A stretch of 64,000 nt of DNA from the NCBI GenBank assembly GCA_907163345.1, contig CAJQUN010000152.1, positions 248,001 through 312,000 on the forward strand. The letters run 5' to 3'. How positions within the stretch are numbered: the first letter of the stretch is position 1; every line of letters starts with the position of its first letter. The notes beneath the pieces were generated by a model that searched no databases, was not told where the DNA came from, and saw nothing but the letters and a program-made list of their open reading frames with translations. Made by a program: the position numbers and the translations under genes. This stretch comes from Haberlea rhodopensis (Eukaryota; Streptophyta; Magnoliopsida; Lamiales; Gesneriaceae). Below are positions 1-12,961 of the stretch, piece by piece.

Positions 1-289
1 AACTAGATCTGATATAGCAAGGTAAGTGGTGCCAAAGGTTTGAGGAGTGCTCTTCATTTAGCATCTTTTGTCTTTTAAGTTCCTCAATTGAATCCCAAGT
101 GAGTTTGCTTTGGAAGGCTTGGATTGATCTTCAATCAGCTGTTATTGAGCTTCCAAATCATGTATATATAGCCCCCAAGTAATGATATATACGTTAGACA
201 CAAGAATATGCCCGTTGGAAAAGGTTCTGCACTATTCCCAAGCTTGCAACGGTCATATTCTGGTTTCTGGGCTCTTTGTATTTCGGACC

Positions 290-560
290 GGACTGGTATG
301 GTCTGCTGGTCTGGTCTGCTCAGCTAGTCTGGTCTGCTGCTCTGATCTGCTGGTCTGGTCTGGTCTGGTTCAGTCTGGTCTGCTGGCCTGGTTCAGCCTG
401 GTCTGCTGGTCTGGACAAGTCAGTCTGGTCTGGACAAGTCTGGGCAGATCAGTCTGGTCCGGATCAGCTTGGGAAGATCAGTCTGGTCTGGATCAGCAAG
501 GGCAGATCAGTCTGGTCTGGATCAGCAAGGGCAGATCAGTCTGGTCCGGATCAGTCTGGA
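290..560 (+). repeat. TCTGG-rich minisatellite
   Basis: Degenerate short units (TCTGGTCTGC, then GGATCAGCAAGGGCAGATCAG, then TCTGGTCTGGATCAG) repeat with little interruption for about 270 bp. The best-kept units, at about 440-560, are roughly 30 bp long. Long open frames across it in both strands arise because the units lack stops, and they do not look like protein. Confidence 0.8.
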
Positions 561-782
561 CAATCAGCTTGATACAAAAACAGATTGATAAACTTGCTCT
601 TCGATCTGTTGCTTGTAACTCTTCATTCTTTGATTTCTGGGCAAAGTGATCCACATGAAAGTTGTATCCCTTTCTCTTAGCTTTCCACGGAATCAAGAAT
701 CGCTCGATTTCGAGTTTGTATGAGAGAGTTATGCTCGAAATACGAGGCAATGCTCCTGCTGTCTGTTTGCTGGATGCAGCAG

Positions 783-1136
783 CACATGGCGTGACTTGCA
801 GAAGCGTTTTGGCCATCTTAACGTCCGATTCAGTCTTTCACTTCCAAAGATGACTTGTAGATCTTTGTCTTAGCTTTCCAACCCATACTGAATCGTTCCG
901 TTCCAATAAGCGAGCTAAGAGTTATGCCCACCAGACTGACAGGGACTTTGCTGTAACAGCTCGATCTTATAGGCGTCACATGGCGTGACTTGCAGAAGCT
1001 TTTTGGCCATCGTAACGTCCGATTCAGTCTTTCACTTCCAAAGATAACTTGTAGATCTTTGTCTTAGCTTTCCAACCCATACTGAATCGTTCCGTTCCGA
1101 TAAGCGAGCTGAGAGTTATGGCCACCAGACTGACAG
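783..1136 (+). repeat. Direct duplication of a 160-bp segment
   Basis: Bases 783-942 and 977-1136 are the same segment, shifted by 194 bp, with only a few substitutions (for example CCATCTTAACG versus CCATCGTAACG). Both start CACATGGCGTGACTTGCAG and end CCACCAGACTGACAG. A 34-bp spacer separates them. They lie inside the probable LTR. Confidence 0.9.
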
Positions 1137-2074
1137 TTGCTTGCTGAAACAGCTTGCTGTTTCTTCGCGGTTCAGCTTGATATTTTCAAGCTACTTCTTT
1201 GTAATTCATCAAGCTCTAAATTTGATCTATGAACTGCACACTTGATGAAATATGTTAGCAACACAATAACAAGTTTTGTTAACATCAAAACCAAGATTAT
1301 TCGGGTTTCCAAAACCCAACACTTATTTTGTATGTGTTGTTGGCTTTGTTTTGTATATGACTTTCAGGCTTTTGGGTACTTTTCTCTGGTTCGATCTATT
1401 CGTATACCCAAAGTTGTATGTCTACTTATATATTATGTCTCTGATGCTAATGTGTTGGATCTCAGTATTTGTTTATCTTGTTTTGTCTCTGTGATGGCTT
1501 TTAATATTTTGGGCTTGATTTCTTGGTGATTTGGATTTGCACGATATCTTAAAATATTTCATGGTCGATGGAAATCGTTGTTGGTTAATGTTTTGAGAAT
1601 TTCTACCTTTATTGGTTCTTATCATTTTTAGCCTATCTATTTGATAATTATGAGCTACAATTTGGTGCAATTATTGATATGGGGTTCTTGAGAAGCAATA
1701 ATTCACCTCGCCGAGAGAGTGATCGAGACATAATTTTTTAATTGTATTTGGAAAAGTTGGCTAGCTATATGATCTTAGTAAAAAAACAACAAATTGGTGA
1801 CTTTCTTTGATTTTTTGGAAAATTAAACTTCTTATTTAAAATAAACATATTATATTTTAGTCAAACGCTGATTAGTTCTCTTAATTTCTCGGTATTTGGT
1901 TGGTAGTTGTTGGTTGGGGAGAAACCAAGGCAACGTCATTCCAATTTTGATTGCCAAATTAATTTATGGCACAGGAAAAAATGGAACACCCTCAGTGGCC
2001 TGAGCCAGATCGTGCTTAAACCTATTTTCATAAAATTTTGTCGGAGTGTTACTCCCCGTGTAATTTGAGTCATT

Positions 2075-2345
2075 GTTATATCCACACTCTAAGTATCACT
2101 ACCACTATAGGGTAAAATTTCAAACTATTTTATCCTATAGTCCTATTATCACGCATCTGGTTAATTGACTTTGAATCTTTTGTGTACTTACGTATTGCAT
2201 TATTGGTCCACACCATCCAATGATTATAATCACGATGTAAGTATCACTACTTGTGTAAGGTAGAATTTCCCAGTATTTTCTCGATAGTCCTATTATCATG
2301 CATTTGGGTAATTGACTTTGAATCTTTAGCGTTCTTACCTATTAT
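2075..2345 (+). repeat. Imperfect tandem duplication, ~147 bp unit
   Basis: TAAGTATCACTAC occurs at about 2090 and 2238, and TCCTATTATCACGCAT / TCCTATTATCATGCAT at 2141 and 2288. Both are followed by TTAATTGACTTTGAATCTTT or a near match. The offset is 147-148 bp, so this is an old tandem duplication. Around it, 1321-2695 has no coding sequence I can support and probably holds the RPL21 3' UTR near its right end. Confidence 0.75.
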
Positions 2346-2695
2346 TGGTCATATTGCGAAACAGGCTTGCAATGAAGTTACCAAATGCATGGAAGGTCAG
2401 TTCATAGGGATAAGCTGAAGCTAAGAAGAGGTTGCATATTATACTTTTCTATATATGATGGTGAAGCAACCAAACAAAATAGACCATGGAAGAACAAGAA
2501 AACCTCGACGCAAAATGAAATTATACATAATTGAAGATGACTTGGACAAAAAATGCAAATGCCATATTTCATTAGACATCCAAAGGACTAGAACAAAAAT
2601 TGGAAAAGTGGCTGTGCGCCACAGAATATAAACATAATTTCCAGGAAACTCGAACAACATGAAAAAACAGAACCATTAAAACTTACCGGTGTAAG

Positions 2696-5600
2696 TTATG
2701 ATGGAAGCGTAGCAGCAGGCGAGCTTTCGTAGCCAGTTATGCTTGTGATTCTAATCCTGGTAATGGGCTGGATAAAACCAAACGAAAAAGTTTGTTGAAA
2801 AATGAATTCATAAAACTCTAATAAATGTAGTGTAAAATATAAACAAGAATTTGGTACCTGTCTGTGCCCAATGTTTCTTCGGTAGTTTTTCTTCCTCTTG
2901 TACTTGAACACGATGACCTTCTTGTCTAATGTCTACAAGAAATAGTAACAACGAGTAAGTACCCAATGAGGATATAGGAGCATCTGAAAACACTTTTGGA
3001 ACTGATTATACTTGTTCTTCCACGATGGCATGAACTAGAGCATCGGACACGATTGGTCTTCCAATGTAGGCACTCGTCTTCGTTCCCACAAGCAATACTT
3101 TATTTAGAGTGATCTGGCAAGGTGATTCATAACATGATTGTCCCAAGTAGAATATATTGTGTTAAGTTGCCAAATTACCAAAAAGAATGGGGGGATTAGA
3201 CATCTAACGCAATGATCTAACAGTACTTGTTCAGAAAAATACTTCTGAGATTTACCAATCCCTAACCAAAAAATCATGGTGCAGTTCTATTGGAGGGGAT
3301 GACGATGATCTGAAACTTTTGCGTGGAATTTTGAACGAGGGCTACTCCCCCTGCTCTCCCCACAGCATAGAGGATCACTAATGTTCCCACAATCCCAAGC
3401 TTAGGTGATGTGGACCTTTCCCAATTCCCTAGTACCGAGTTAGGCAGTGCTTGAAATTTCATCTTAAAAAACATAACGAAACAAATACACAGGTCCATGT
3501 ATTATGGCACCCTAGTAGTTAATTGATACACCAATACAACAGAATGCAAAACGAAAACAATCAAATCCATGCAGAAGAGAAAAGGGAAAACAACTAGATC
3601 ATATTTGTCACACACACACAGTAAAGAAGGTTGCAATACATACTTTGTCATTCACATTGGCACCTTTAAGCCTCTGCGTATAAATGTACCGTCCGGGATG
3701 CACGATGTATTGCCTCGATCCAACCTAAACAAATATATAAACCACAGAAACATATCACAAATCAACTTCTAAACATGACCATTACAGTTCAAAATTACAA
3801 AGAACCATAACAATCAGAAACCTTACACCGTAACAATCAGAAACTTACAACAGTTCAGCAATCGGATGATGGACAAAAGGATGCTTTCAAGAAAAGAAAC
3901 TAAAAACATAAAATGGAGACAAATCAATAAAGCCTCGACAGATTATAATCTTAAGACATCTTGGGTAGCAATACCATAAAGGCATCAAGAAAGGCAGCAG
4001 CCAAAGAGAACGAAACCATAAAAATTGGTGGCAACGTCCTTAAACACACATTATTAACTTTATTTGAAACATATAATAAAACTAATCAGAAAAATGAAGT
4101 TAAAGCTGAGCTATGCAAATGGTGATCGACCATTGTAGGACTGTTAATAATAGAATCCAGATGTCTGTGATTAAAGAAAGAGAAATTAAGGATTCTAATC
4201 CCAACTTAAATCCATATTCTTAAAAATAGCCTTATCTATCAAATAATTTAAAATAGAGAAATTAAGGATTCTAACCCAACTTAAATCCATATTCTTAAAA
4301 ATAGCCTGATCTATCAAATAATTTAAAATATAGCCTTTCATAATTTAAAAATCCTAAAATATCCTTAGACAAGGCTATTTTTAAAAATATTGATTTAAAA
4401 TGTGTAGGAATCCTTAATTTCTCCTATTAATATGACTCCCTTCAATTGCTCTTGCTTTTTTAAAACTCGTGCTTACAAGGCCATCTATCTATATTCAAAA
4501 CAAATAAATACTTTCCGTCCAATAAATACATAAATACTTTCTCACAAAAAATGATAAATACTTTCTCTTCAATAAATACAGTCCACTAAAACTAGTTTAT
4601 GATGTTGTGATTTATCATTGTAGGACATCATAGTCCTCATATAATCCACCTAGACAATTCGTATATAGTTTATAAAAATACTGTAAGAAGGATTTGGCTT
4701 TGATAAAATAAACAATTTTTTTATTTGTTTTTGTAGAACCATAACTTTCATCACCTCAACGCATATAAAAATCCCATTTGTTCCACTAGACAAAAGTGCA
4801 CATTGACATAGCTGAACAATTAACATACATAAGCACTTAAGATTGCATTTTCTGATCCTTAAATCATCATACCTAAATATGAACCCACTGTATCAGTGGG
4901 AAATAGAGGCAACTAAGAAGATGAAAACAACATTTTCCAAAACATCATATTTCAAACATATTGTGATATACAAGTAGTGGAAGCTCATCTTAAAATGCTA
5001 CGAGATATTAATTAATTAGTGAAGGGACCATTTAAAACAACAAAAACTTTGCAACACACAAATCAGAGCAGATCATTATTCTTTTATTAATCCACTTATT
5101 TAATGCAGATTCGACATTATAAAAACATGTAGAAACCAACTATAATTGAGAAATAAGATATAGAAACACACAAAAAAAAAGATAAAAGAAATATAGTAAA
5201 ATGAGATTACGTTAAGAAATCCTATAGAATTGGAAGATACTCTAATGATATTAATGGTGAGAGAATCAAATAGGATGAGAAATTAATGGTGGGAGAAGAA
5301 AGTAGGGTTTGAAGGGCACAATTCGAACTTGATATAATTAAAAGGCCATTTTGATAAAATAACTTAAAGTAAGGCTAAAATTGATTATAGATGGACGCCA
5401 TTCTAAAAAATGCCTCAGAAAGAAACCCAGAAGAAAAATAAAATGAAAAAAGTAAAAGAAGCAGAAACCAAATTACGCACATTTAGCCAAATTAACATGA
5501 CAAAAACGCAAGAAGAGAAGTCTCGATAGACAAGGATCATGAAATTGAACACTAACAGACGATGGATCGGGGAGGGCTGCAATAGTTTGCCCGTACAACA

Positions 5601-6082
5601 AATACTCGTATTTTTATTTAGCCCTAAAAAAACTCAGCTACACACGTCAAGAGCTAAATTACAGTAACACAAACGGTCTTATACAAAAACCTCGCTTTTA
5701 TATCTTAAATCAGTGTGAATTTCTCCATGAACAGCCAGATTTCTCCCAAAATATATGCACACTAATCGCACAAACACATGAGAACGGGCCTAATTACCAT
5801 AATAACCGCAAACACTTCCTCGCGCTTGGGATCTGCAGTCTCAACAACGAGCTCATTTTCCGGAACGGGATTATCGGTATCCGGCTCCGGCAAAGAAGGC
5901 GCGGCCTCTGTTTCAGATGATTTGGGTATGAAAGACAACGTGGGCTGTTTAGGATTGAGCTTAAGAGAAGAGAGGGAGTGAGAGAGGAATGAAATGTTTG
6001 TTTTAGAAAGATAATGGGATGTCGGGCTTTGATTTAGAGAAAGATTCGGCGAGACGGAGGAACAGAAGGAAAGGGCCGCCAT
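2696..6082 (-). CDS. RPL21: 50S ribosomal protein L21, chloroplastic (bL21c)
   Basis: This is a nuclear gene for a large-subunit protein of the plastid ribosome. Five coding exons on the minus strand are 5798-6082, 3644-3724, 3012-3113, 2858-2932 and 2696-2767. All introns are GT-AG and all junctions are phase 0, giving 204 residues. Residues 1 to about 75 are Ser/Thr/Leu-rich with few acids, as in a plastid transit peptide. The mature part opens with KREEVFAVIM, continues with VGSRQYIVHPGR and LNKVLLVGTKTSAYIGRP, and has the basic YKRKKNYRRNIGHRQ segment followed by TRIRITSITGY; all are landmarks of the bL21 family. The start is the only in-frame ATG that gives a full transit peptide. Intron 1 is large (about 2.07 kb) and contains a fold-back MITE. 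The gene is head-to-head with the RGP1 homologue. The identification is firm; exon ends are read by eye. Confidence 0.95.
4181..4422. mobile_element. Fold-back MITE in RPL21 intron 1
   Basis: AGAAATTAAGGATTC at 4181 has an exact inverted match, GAATCCTTAATTTCT, at 4408-4422. The homology continues inward (AAAAATAGCCTT on one side, AAGGCTATTTTTAAAAATA on the other). The left arm was later duplicated in tandem: the same sequence starts again at 4257, 76 bp on. No open frame is present, so this is a non-autonomous palindromic element. The superfamily is not determined. Confidence 0.7.
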
Positions 6083-7149
6083 TGTTGAGCCAAGGATTGA
6101 GCTATGGAAGCTGGAGTGGGTTCCTCCGAGGGGTTCGTTATCCTATCCGTTGTCGTATGAAATTGACACATTTGCCTTCGGAGTAAATAAATGATATTAA
6201 CCAAGTAAACGGGGATTTAATCTAATTAATTGAATTATTAGTATATAAATGACATCCATAAATATTATATACTAGTATTTTAGTCTATAAATGTTACAAT
6301 AACACCCATAAATATTATATAGATTAAGATTTTTTAATTATAGAAGACTTGATTATTTTGTTGTCTAATTAAATTTGGTTTTAAACCCAATAAGGCATAA
6401 TCTCATTAGCTTGAATTTTCGAAAGTGATATTAACCACATGATTCATGTGAAATGATTGAAATGAAGAAATATCATGGGAATTCTATGTACAACGTAGGT
6501 CCAGCAATGCACATGTGCATTGAGTGGAGTCCATGAATTTTGGCAATTTCACGAGAGCGAGCGGACGACCAAATAAGACATGACTCGAAGGATGATATTC
6601 TGACCGATAGAAGCGCTTGAAGAAAACTGACAGATGTGTCTGACCCGACTTGATTTCTCTCTATTGTTAATGTAGTTTACTCCAATTTATTGAGATTAAA
6701 GACTTAATTGTTGTAGTTGATGTTACAATCCACTCTTAATGTTAACCAATCAAGAAAGTCATAATGGACTAATACCCAACATGTTTTAATTAAACTAACC
6801 CATATGATATCATGTGAATCTCTAATCTATTGCAACAATCTCAGCTCAGACATTATTTCTGCTTCAAAAAATTATATTAATTAATCAGAAGCAAAAAGTA
6901 ATATATTATTATTGTCAATCTTACAAGAAATTCAAATTCTCAGTAGTGAATGGGCCATTGCTAAGTGCTTGTTGGAGTTGGTCTCTAGATTGAATGGGCC
7001 CACATCTTCTTGGACCAAATGTTTTCCATTTTGATCCAAGTAAAAGCCCATGACGCTGATTTTACCAGCTCTCATCGTATGAGCGAGAAACTCGACCAAA
7101 CAAGATCTCCACTGCCGTCGATCAGATTTCCCGAAATTTTCCTAAGATA
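6083..7149. other. Head-to-head intergenic region RPL21 / RGP1 homologue
   Basis: These 1,067 bp separate the divergent start codons of RPL21 (minus) and the RGP1 homologue (plus), so the two promoters must lie here or overlap. The sequence is AT-rich, with no coding sequence. A short direct repeat related to ATAAATGACATCCATAAATATTATATA occurs at about 6244 and 6285. I see no confident TATA box. Confidence 0.6.
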
Positions 7150-10100
7150 ATGCCGCCGCCGCCGAACAAACCCTCTCGGAGATTCTCATTCTTCGGATTT
7201 GGTTCAGACTCCTACTCCGCCGGAGAAGCTTCCAATAAATCTGATCTGCCACTGCCGCTACTGAAATTGGAAGCCGATAGACAAGTTTACAGACCTGGTG
7301 ATCTGGTCACTATCACTATTGACATCGAAAACCAAACGAATCTATGGTCTCTTTTGATCGAAAGGCTTAGCTTTGAGATTAAAGGGATCGAGAAATTGGA
7401 TACCCAGTGGTTCAGCACTCCCAAGCCTAGTCATGACTCTAAGCAGCGCCGTGGTATTATTTTTGTTTTTTTAAATCCATAGTATTATTTTGTTTTTTAC
7501 ATTGTCTTACATAGCTTGATTTGGTTGATATGTTTGCAATGTTCTTTTTTGTTGGCCGGGATGTTGCCAATTTTGAATGATAAGTGGTGGTTAACATTGT
7601 CTGAGGCTGATAGAACCTAATATCTGGTTCAATCAATAAGAATAAAGGGAAAAGTGATATTTGAAGTATGATAGAGAGAGGGATAATTTTTATAGTAAAA
7701 GAAGATTAGGCGACGTTGGTACCATAAAACTGAAGCCTCGAAGTTGAAGGTGAATTGCTTTCAATTTATGTTATTCATGTGATCTTTTGCAGTCAAGAAT
7801 CGAGGTATATAATTCCATTGATGAAGGTATAATTAAAAACCAAGTTAACTATTACATCCTGTTCTGGAGTTTCGTGGCATTAGAATGGTATCTCTTCTTT
7901 CCACACTTTCAAAGAGGTGATAACAAATCATTAAACCCTACAAGAAGTAAAATAAAAAGAACAGCTCTTACAGCCTCTCCCTTGTTGACGAAAAGATAGA
8001 GGTTCCCTCCGGCCTCCGCATATTCTTTCCCTGATTTAGAAATATTTACTCTAACAGAATGTTTTCATCTTCTATTGCCATTTTTAAATTTTTTTTATGA
8101 GTTACCTGATTAGGATTTAGAACTCATTGTTATGCAGTTATGCTTATAAGTAGTTTCAGGAGGCCACTTACAATTACAATTGAATAGATTATGATTGATT
8201 CCGAGTCCACATTTATTAGGTTTGTGGGTCACATTGTTGTAATTACCCCGTCGCTTCATATTTATCTTGGACATATGTGAATCATACATCTGCAGGTTCT
8301 GACAATCAATATCTGATGTTCCTTCTCCCTAATGCAGTATGATATTATTCTCCATTTTCTAATTTAAAGATAAATTAAGTGAGTGGAATTTCTACAGGAA
8401 ACTGTCTAAAGAAGTGCTAAAACCCTCTGCATGATGGGGTTGAATGTAATTTTGTGTCATCTACTTCTCAGGTGAATATGTTTTCATGGATTGCTCCACT
8501 TCCGCTTTAGTTTCAAATCAAATCATATCCAGTGGGGCCACTAAAACGTGTAAGCATGAGTAAATTTTGTTGATTGTTGCTCTTTCTTGTTCATCTACAT
8601 TCCCACGGTTTTCGTTTCTCATGTGGTTCTTGCTTGTGTTGACTTTAAAATGTTTTATGGTCCCAGACATGGTGCGCATCCTTTTACCAAGCATTACACC
8701 TCCATCCTATAGAGGAGCAACTATCCGTTACCTGTACTATGTGAGGAGTACGTTATCTGGACAGTATATAATTTTGGAAAATGGACCCTCTCATGGAGAG
8801 TCAATACAAGATTTCTCTGAAATGGTTTGTTTTCTCTCTTTCTTTTGTTTCTTTGTGAAACAAAGGATTGGCAGTTCCTGGAAATGTTACATGATTTTGT
8901 TGCCTGTAATTCTTGCATGACGTCGGGTATGAGGCACATAGATAATCCTCCTGTGTATCAGTTTCTGCCAGGAAATGCCATCCCACACTTACTTGGATAC
9001 CTTAAAACTTTTTGCTTCATTTACAGACACGATTACTTCTTTCAACATTTCCTTCCACTTTCCCTCAAACTGTGTTGTAAGAAAAAACGAATTATTGTTT
9101 TTTTAACTCATTAATCTGTATTTATCTGTGAGTTTAAGGTTTTAGAATTTTTTTCAGTCACCACTCTGTTATCTGATTAAGCTTCTGATCCATTAAGTTT
9201 AACGTTTATTTTTCCTCACTAAGATGACTTTAATTTTTTGCGAATGATGTTTTATACAAGTGTCTCAATAATTGAATAAGTATTGTTTCTTTCTGTCTGT
9301 TAAAGGTCATTTAAGTTCTTTCAACCAAGGTGCATATATTTACAGTAATTCTTGTGGATTAAAACTTTACAGGAAACTAGAATACCATTACAGATATGGG
9401 TTACTCAGAAAAACAATGGCTTGCAGAGTGAAGAAGGTCTTGGTGATGGTAAAATTTACTCTGACATATTCTCTTTACTTTGTTTGTGAAACTACCTGCT
9501 ATTATTTTCTTTGTTCATCGTATATTTCTTTTTTTCTTTTTCTCAACTTTGGCTAGATGATCCATGAAGTTGGATAATTATAAATTGGTGTTACATCGGA
9601 TTTCTTTGGTTAACTCTCTGTCCTATGGGTGGGGATTGGAATTCAAGATTCTGTGAGTTAATTACCGCAAACGGAATATCAACCTGCCTTATTTGTCGAA
9701 TGTTGGTCAACTTGTACTGCATGGCCACATTTTTCTGTAAGCATTATAGTGGTTCAGCTATTAGGACATTCTACCTCAGACGAAGAATGGGAGTAGTTAA
9801 GCTATACAGAATGACATAATTATATCATGCTACAAAATCTTGCCTGGGAGTGATATTATTTAGCCTATCTGGTCACAGACAAGTAGTAATCCCTATTTTC
9901 CATGTAAATCATAATGAGTTTCTCACCTTAATTTAGGTGTCTAGCCAACCATGTCTTGGGGCGACTTTCCTTTTCCATTAATTGAAAAGGTTTTAGTCAT
10001 GTGATTCTTTACTTTCTTCTTAAATGTTCTTTTAGGAATTGTTCCTGCATCAACCATCCTATTGGATGTTTACTGGAAAGAAATGGATGCTGATACTGAC

Positions 10101-12961
10101 TGGGTAAATTTTTGTCTCCTGCAGCTGATTCAGCACCTTTAGATCGATTATTTACCCTTGTCTTTTCCTTTTCCTTTTCCTTTTCCTTTTCCTTGTCCTT
10201 GTCCTTGTCCTTTTCTGCTTGTGCTGAAATGGGGGTAATGAGTGTGTGTCAAAAGTGCAGCAAAAACAAGGTTAAGATTATGAATTGGATTGGTATTTCT
10301 TTGCAGGCTAAAGTAAATGAGGCTTTTGATGAAGTTGAGGAAGGATATGAAAGCTCACGGGATGAGATTTCATCTGTTTCTTCCTTTAACCATGTGAAGG
10401 AAGATGTAAACAAGACGTTTGGAAGTTCATTATCCTTGCAGTCATTTGCAGCGAGGTCTTCGAATAGAGGTTCTCTCTATACTGAAGGACACCCTAGCAT
10501 ATCTTCAAACATGGCCCTTCCTCGCCTATCAGTTGCCGAGGTTATGAATGATTCAATTGGAGGTAAATTATATTTTAACGTTACAGATTTGTGTCATGTA
10601 TTGACTGTTGCGTGAAAGTTCAATAGCTGCATATGTTATATTTTCAATTCTTGTGTCACCATATTCAGGATTCTTAATTTCTATCAAATTAAACTTTGGC
10701 TATAAGGATATTGCATTTTGTTTGATCATAGTTTTAAAACAACAACAACAAAATGTTGATAGTTTTAAAAGCTCAAAATGTGCATGCATAGACTTAACTC
10801 TAAAGGTGTGGCAGCCCTTGTGCCTAGGAGCTGGCCAAAGCATGGCCCTTAAGTGTAGCCCCATCCTTGGACACGAAGCATGCACCTTAAAGGCTCGAGG
10901 TGGATTAAGAACCTTAAATGAAGGGATTATAAGTTCCAGCTTAAATGCCATAGTTATTCTTTTCTCTGTTTTTTTTTTTTTTTTTGAGATTAATAGTTAA
11001 TTCATATTTGGTTGTATAAAAATCAGTACTTGTTTCATTATGATTCACTTGTTCGTAAAGTCCATATTAGATCTGGGTGATGTAATTTTATTCAAACATC
11101 TGGATTTTAGGATATTATGTGTCATAACTCCTCATCTTATTTCTTGGCATGGTCTACACTGCACATGTGTATCTTCATACGTCTTACGTCTTTAATAATT
11201 TTTCTTTGACTTAACGTTTTGTTCGCTGTCCCCAGATAGGTCTCCGGCAGTTGAATCTCCAAGTCAACCACTAAAACCTCTTAGAGCACTTTCTGAAGTT
11301 GATGACTCAAGAGCACCATCTGCCTCTGGATCTATTGAATCTGGAGCATGTAACCACTTTCTTTGAACTATGATATTCCAGCCATAAATTGTCTCAATAC
11401 TAATTTTTTGTGAACATTCTCTGCAGCAGAAGGGTTTGTTAGAGGGAAATCGTATAACATCAGACTGGATGACCAAGTTCTTCTGAGATTTTCTCCTAAA
11501 AACTCTGATTCAACATACTACTTCAGTGATATGGTAGTAGATTGATAATCTGGTGTCAGTTCTCTTCTTTTATGCCTTATCATTGTCCTCTAAATTTATT
11601 CCTATTCACAGATAGGTGGAACCCTTGCTTTCTTTCATGAAGAAGGGGCTAGGAGATGTCTCGAGGTACTGATCATCCCAAAACTTTATAGTTATGTGCA
11701 GTTGTTAACATGTGGTTTCTTATTTCTACAACTACCAAGTTTATCTTCGTTTTTTATGCTTTTTAGCTATCAATAACTTTGGAGATGACGGAGACTGTAA
11801 GTCGGCGCTTTGTGCATCCTTCTCGAAGGCATTCTCCTACTATTACTAAGGTTCCTAGTAGATTTTTTAATGCCAACAACTACTACATTGTAAAAATGAG
11901 TTCGAGGATTTGTTACTCAAGAGTATACAATTAGTCACAGATTTCTTACTCATGTTTGGCTGTTCAGGTTTATAGCGATCACCACGAGGTTGTGGCAGAT
12001 TTAATGCAAACAAGCTTTCTGTTTTCCATTCCTATGGATGGGGTCATGACTTTTTCCACTCGATATGTCTCTGTTCAATGGGCTCTTCGATTTGAATTTC
12101 TTACGACCCCAAAGAATGTTGACTGGGCAAGGTATAATACTTTTGTGGTGTGATGTGCTGGAGTTAACTTATCTTTATGGGATAAAAATGGCTGGTTGCA
12201 TCATGGCTACACCCAGCATGTCAATATAGCACTAAACAAAATTTGAGTTTATTTTCCCCAGACACGGTTGTAAATATTTTGTGGAGATGAAATCAATAAA
12301 ATGAAGCATGCCAAGATAGAGATGCATTAAAATATATAGTAAAGATAAAGAACCATCGTAGTTAAGAAACTTAATGATGGAGAAAACCTTTTGTGGCTGG
12401 ATTATATATGTGGTTTATCGTTACATCTCTCTGGTTTGGCCCATAATCTGGCTTTCATATACGTACCTATCTTTGAATCCCTCGTATCCATTGTAACTAT
12501 AGATTTTCCAACAGGTAAATATTTTTTTCAAACAAATGACTTTCTTTCGATGTAGAGTGATCTCTTGTTTCTACCTTAATGATCATTCCTTCACAGTTAT
12601 TGTCGTCTGGCCAGATGGATTTTTTTAATGCCTCAGGATTGTATATGCTTGCTTCACTATTTTCCTCAACATCTTTGTGGTGTAGTGTTTCATGTTTGTA
12701 AAGATACCTGCTAACTAAGGACGGTAAAACTTCAACATGTCATCCCCTTTGCATGATCCTTCTGCGTACGTGATCATCAATTCCTGACTGCTTAGTGTGT
12801 TATTTGATGTCAGATATGAGCATCCTCTTCTGATAGAGGGAAGGGACAAGTGTGAGTGGATTCTTCCAATTACTGTGCATGCACCTCCCTTAGGGGCTGT
12901 AGCGGCTCAAACTAGGAACCAAAGGCCATTTTCCTTGGAACCCTCGTGGGTTCGAACTTGA
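7150..12961 (+). CDS. RGP1 family protein (RAB6A-GEF complex partner protein 2 homologue)
   Basis: The product is a homologue of yeast and animal Rgp1, which together with Ric1 forms the guanine-nucleotide exchange factor for Golgi RAB6/Ypt6. Twelve exons are 7150-7453, 8472-8549, 8667-8824, 9373-9448, 10036-10103, 10307-10562, 11236-11349, 11427-11533, 11612-11665, 11767-11850, 11968-12131 and 12814-12961. Phases match at every junction and the sum is 536 residues. The N-terminal part has KLEADRQVYRPGDLVTITI (about 39-57), a beta-sandwich-like start. The middle (exon 6) is Ser-rich and looks flexible. The C-terminal third holds the family core: GGTLAFFHEEGARR, SITLEMTETVSRRFVHPSRR, SDHHEVVADL and TSFLFSIPMDG. 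The final residues EPSWVRT resemble other plant members. The exon 8 acceptor is a tandem CAGCAG, so a one-residue splice variant is possible. Function is inferred from the family. Confidence 0.88.
10161..10214 (+). repeat. (CTTTTC)n hexamer microsatellite
   Basis: TTTTCC repeats about five times, then TTGTCC about three times, in the intron between exons 5 and 6 of the RGP1 homologue. It creates a spurious open frame rich in Phe and Ser. Confidence 0.85.

Larger units (their letters stand above)
1..1320 (+). mobile_element. Probable 3' part of an LTR (Ty1/copia-like)
   Basis: There is no credible coding sequence here. The stretch ends with a CATCAAAACCAAG...AAAACCCAACA tail (about 1283-1320), which resembles the 3' end of plant copia LTRs that finish in CA. 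Its 5' end lies outside the window, so a solo LTR cannot be told from the 3' LTR of an element. It contains a minisatellite and a direct duplication, listed separately. The family assignment is inferred from the tail only. Confidence 0.35.

Noticed and set aside
182..649. Long open frames over the minisatellite (both strands)
   Set aside because: They follow from a repeat unit without stops; composition is monotonous and no family is recognisable.
10112..10615. A single 167-residue open frame in the RGP1 region
   Set aside because: It joins an intronic hexamer repeat to true exon 6. The splice acceptor at 10306 and phase agreement with exon 5 show the intron.
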